Origin: Procambarus clarkii
Lineage: Eukaryota > Arthropoda > Malacostraca > Decapoda > Cambaridae
Direction of reading: 5' to 3'
DNA: 64,000 nucleotides
Assembly (NCBI RefSeq): GCF_040958095.1
Contig: NC_091219.1
Location: 30,453,252-30,517,251 of the forward strand
Shown here: positions 62,325 through 64,000 of the stretch, in pieces
Layout: every line of letters begins with the position of its first letter
Position numbering within the stretch: the first letter of the stretch is position 1
Notes under the pieces: model-generated
The model's database searches: none
What the model was told of the DNA's origin: nothing
Seen by the model: the letters and a program-made list of their open reading frames with translations, nothing else
Position numbers and translations under genes: made by a program

Positions 62325-64000
62325 TCTGCTAATGTCTGTGTGGTCCGTGTTTTACCTCACGCTTTGGGCACGTACGTTTCCTTGCATCTGATGGATTGTT
62401 CACATGACAGTAAATATGTATCCTGGAGACGATCAGGGGCTAGATAAACCTAAAACCTATGCTTTAATGTCCTAGAGAATAGGGGGAGGGGAACTACTGG
62501 GGCTCCTCGACTACCTCTCAAGGGTGTGGATAGCAACTGAACTAACGTCCGTCTTGATATCGTATTTAATCGGAGAAAGTATATCTTTCATTTATCTAAC
62601 CTTTTTAATATGCAGTTTCAGTTAATGATGAATAAGTGAAAGGAAAAGGATGCATATGAATTGCACAAAATTTTTTTTTTTTTGATCCGCTGAAGCATGT
62701 TTGCTTACTGCTGCATGTCACGTAAAATTATTCATAAATTAGCCTTGCATACTTGCATAATTCTAATACTAAACAGATTTTGTATAGTGAGGGTTTTACC
62801 TGGCAAATGAAGTGTTGATTAAACGATTGCAGTTCCTTAGGTTAATTAAAGGGTTGATAGTTGGTGCATCAGTAATGCAGCAGACTGCATGATTTTCCAA
62901 GCAGCTGTAATTAGTTTGAAAAAATGAGGTAAATAAGCTATTATCATTTGAACAAATTTATATTCAAATTGAATATTTGAATCACTTTGAATCGCCCACT
63001 AATCACACTACCACCATTAACGTTGTGCTAACTGGTTGTGACGCAATGGATGATCTCCAGGGCAGTCTGCCCAGTAACCGGTAGGCGAGCGGTCTGTGCT
63101 GGGAGACATATTGATCATGACCAAGGTGGCTCGCCGAACCGGCTGCTGTCTACTGGTGCTTCCACACTGAATTAGGCTTGAATATGGATAAGTGTTTGTA
63201 GTTTTAGATTTATCTACTCGGGAGTACAACCCCCGTGCAGCACGAGCTATGGTGTGCCCGTAATCCGTAATGTTTAGTCACACTTCAAAATAAATCTTGC
63301 TTATTAAATTAGATTTGTTAAGTAAATGGATGGTAGGAAAGATTTCTTTAAAGATTTATATTTTACAATTTTCGCACAATGCAGAAGAGCTAATAAAAGT
63401 TGGGCTGCTATTCCAGTGGGTCGTATTAAGCATGTCTGAAGAGGTGCAGTTCAGTATATTGATCTTGGCCAGCCGCTGGATGAACTGGATAAAACCAGGC
63501 ATGCTTTAGTCTGCCGTAAATACCAAGCAGACAGTCGAGCGTTGTGGCATTTAATTCACGCAGACACTTCTTACATGAATATTGTTCAGCTCGACCTCCT
63601 AATGTTTCCCAACGTCAAGAAACTGTCGTACCTCCTAACCTACCAGAAGACCTAAAACAGAAAACGGGAGTGCCAATTTCGCGAGCCGCTTCAATTTTCT
63701 AGTACGAGGAATTTTGGCCTTTTGTCAAAATGCGGCGCTCTATTAGGAGGACGGGTCCTATTATTAATGGTATCGTATTGTAATGGTACAAAGCAGATAT
63801 ATATCTACGTATTTTTGGAAGGCGAATGATACTCGTACTGGGCTAAATATATAAAATTAAAATTTAGTAATATAGTTGAAAGTAGATAATTAAATTATAA
63901 GGCTTACACCAAGTGACAATATAATTGAATTAACTGTACTAAATGGTAATGTATAGCCTGTAAATGATGCATAACTAGTTAGCCTTCACGGGGAACTAGT
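62325..64000. other. Right-end region, no gene recognised
   Basis: AT-rich and free of recognised transposon coding sequence. A CCTCCTAAT / ATTAGGAGG inverted pair brackets 63595-63750, with higher GC content between the two arms. Confidence 0.4.

Noticed and set aside
63017..63229. Short open frame in the right-end region
   Set aside because: Chance-length frame without recognisable motif, coding bias or splice signals.

Overview
This is a eukaryotic (animal) genomic window. It is dominated by transposable elements and contains one recognisable host gene split over 47 kb. The repeat types (tRNA-headed SINEs with a shared body, CR1/L2-like and RNase H-bearing I-like LINEs, DIRS-like retroelements and piggyBac-like DNA transposons) and the long TE-filled introns suggest a large arthropod genome. 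A decapod crustacean such as a crayfish is my best guess from repeat style; this is inference, not a database match.

Host gene: six exons on the + strand (4416-4596, 9796-9998, 38568-38737, 40736-40922, 45340-45476, 51343-51427) join in phase with good GT/AG sites. They encode about 320 residues of a Tat-SF1 (HTATSF1; yeast CUS2, fly barricade) splicing factor: an N-terminal E-D-F-x-A-T-Y-Q block, RRM1, the D-W-R-P-E linker, the RRM2/UHM and a short tail. The first coding exon or exons lie upstream of the window. The protein ends soon after RRM2, without the long acidic tail of the human protein. A second, antisense candidate exon (22509-22727, minus strand) encodes the first half of a C-type lectin domain inside the 28.6-kb second intron.

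Layout: 1-2540 DIRS-like retroelement with RT, then its terminal module; 2.9-4.2 kb LINE 3' pieces; 5.2-7.1 kb DIRS terminal module, piggyBac-MITE-like piece and DIRS gag; 7.1-8.8 kb minus-strand LINE with a nested SINE; 8.8-10.3 kb solo modules and a SINE around exon 2; 10.3-17.2 kb a zinc-finger ORF1 LINE apparently interrupted by an RNase H LINE; 17.7 kb Tigger-like MITE; 20.5-22.4 kb piggyBac-like MITE with ~180-bp internal repeats; 23.8-28.0 kb nearly complete LINE; 29.4-30.8 kb 29-bp satellite; 30.8-37.9 kb near-complete I-like LINE split by an antisense LINE insertion with a visible target duplication; 39-46.8 kb piggyBac fossils, DIRS modules, a GA/GC array and an RNase H fragment; 47.9-50.7 kb piggyBac-like element with both TTAA flanks; 51.9-55.5 kb fold-back and second DIRS copy; 55.5-60.4 kb LINE and SINE fragments; 61.2 kb second SINE family; 61.9-62.3 kb 16-bp minisatellite; 62.3-64 kb AT-rich sequence with no recognised gene.

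The most useful structural inference is that a ~300-600 bp module found about a dozen times sits minus-oriented upstream and plus-oriented downstream of DIRS coding pieces. That is the arrangement expected of DIRS inverted termini, so many isolated copies would be solo termini. I saw no bacterial genes, CRISPR array, rRNA or convincing functional tRNA gene.
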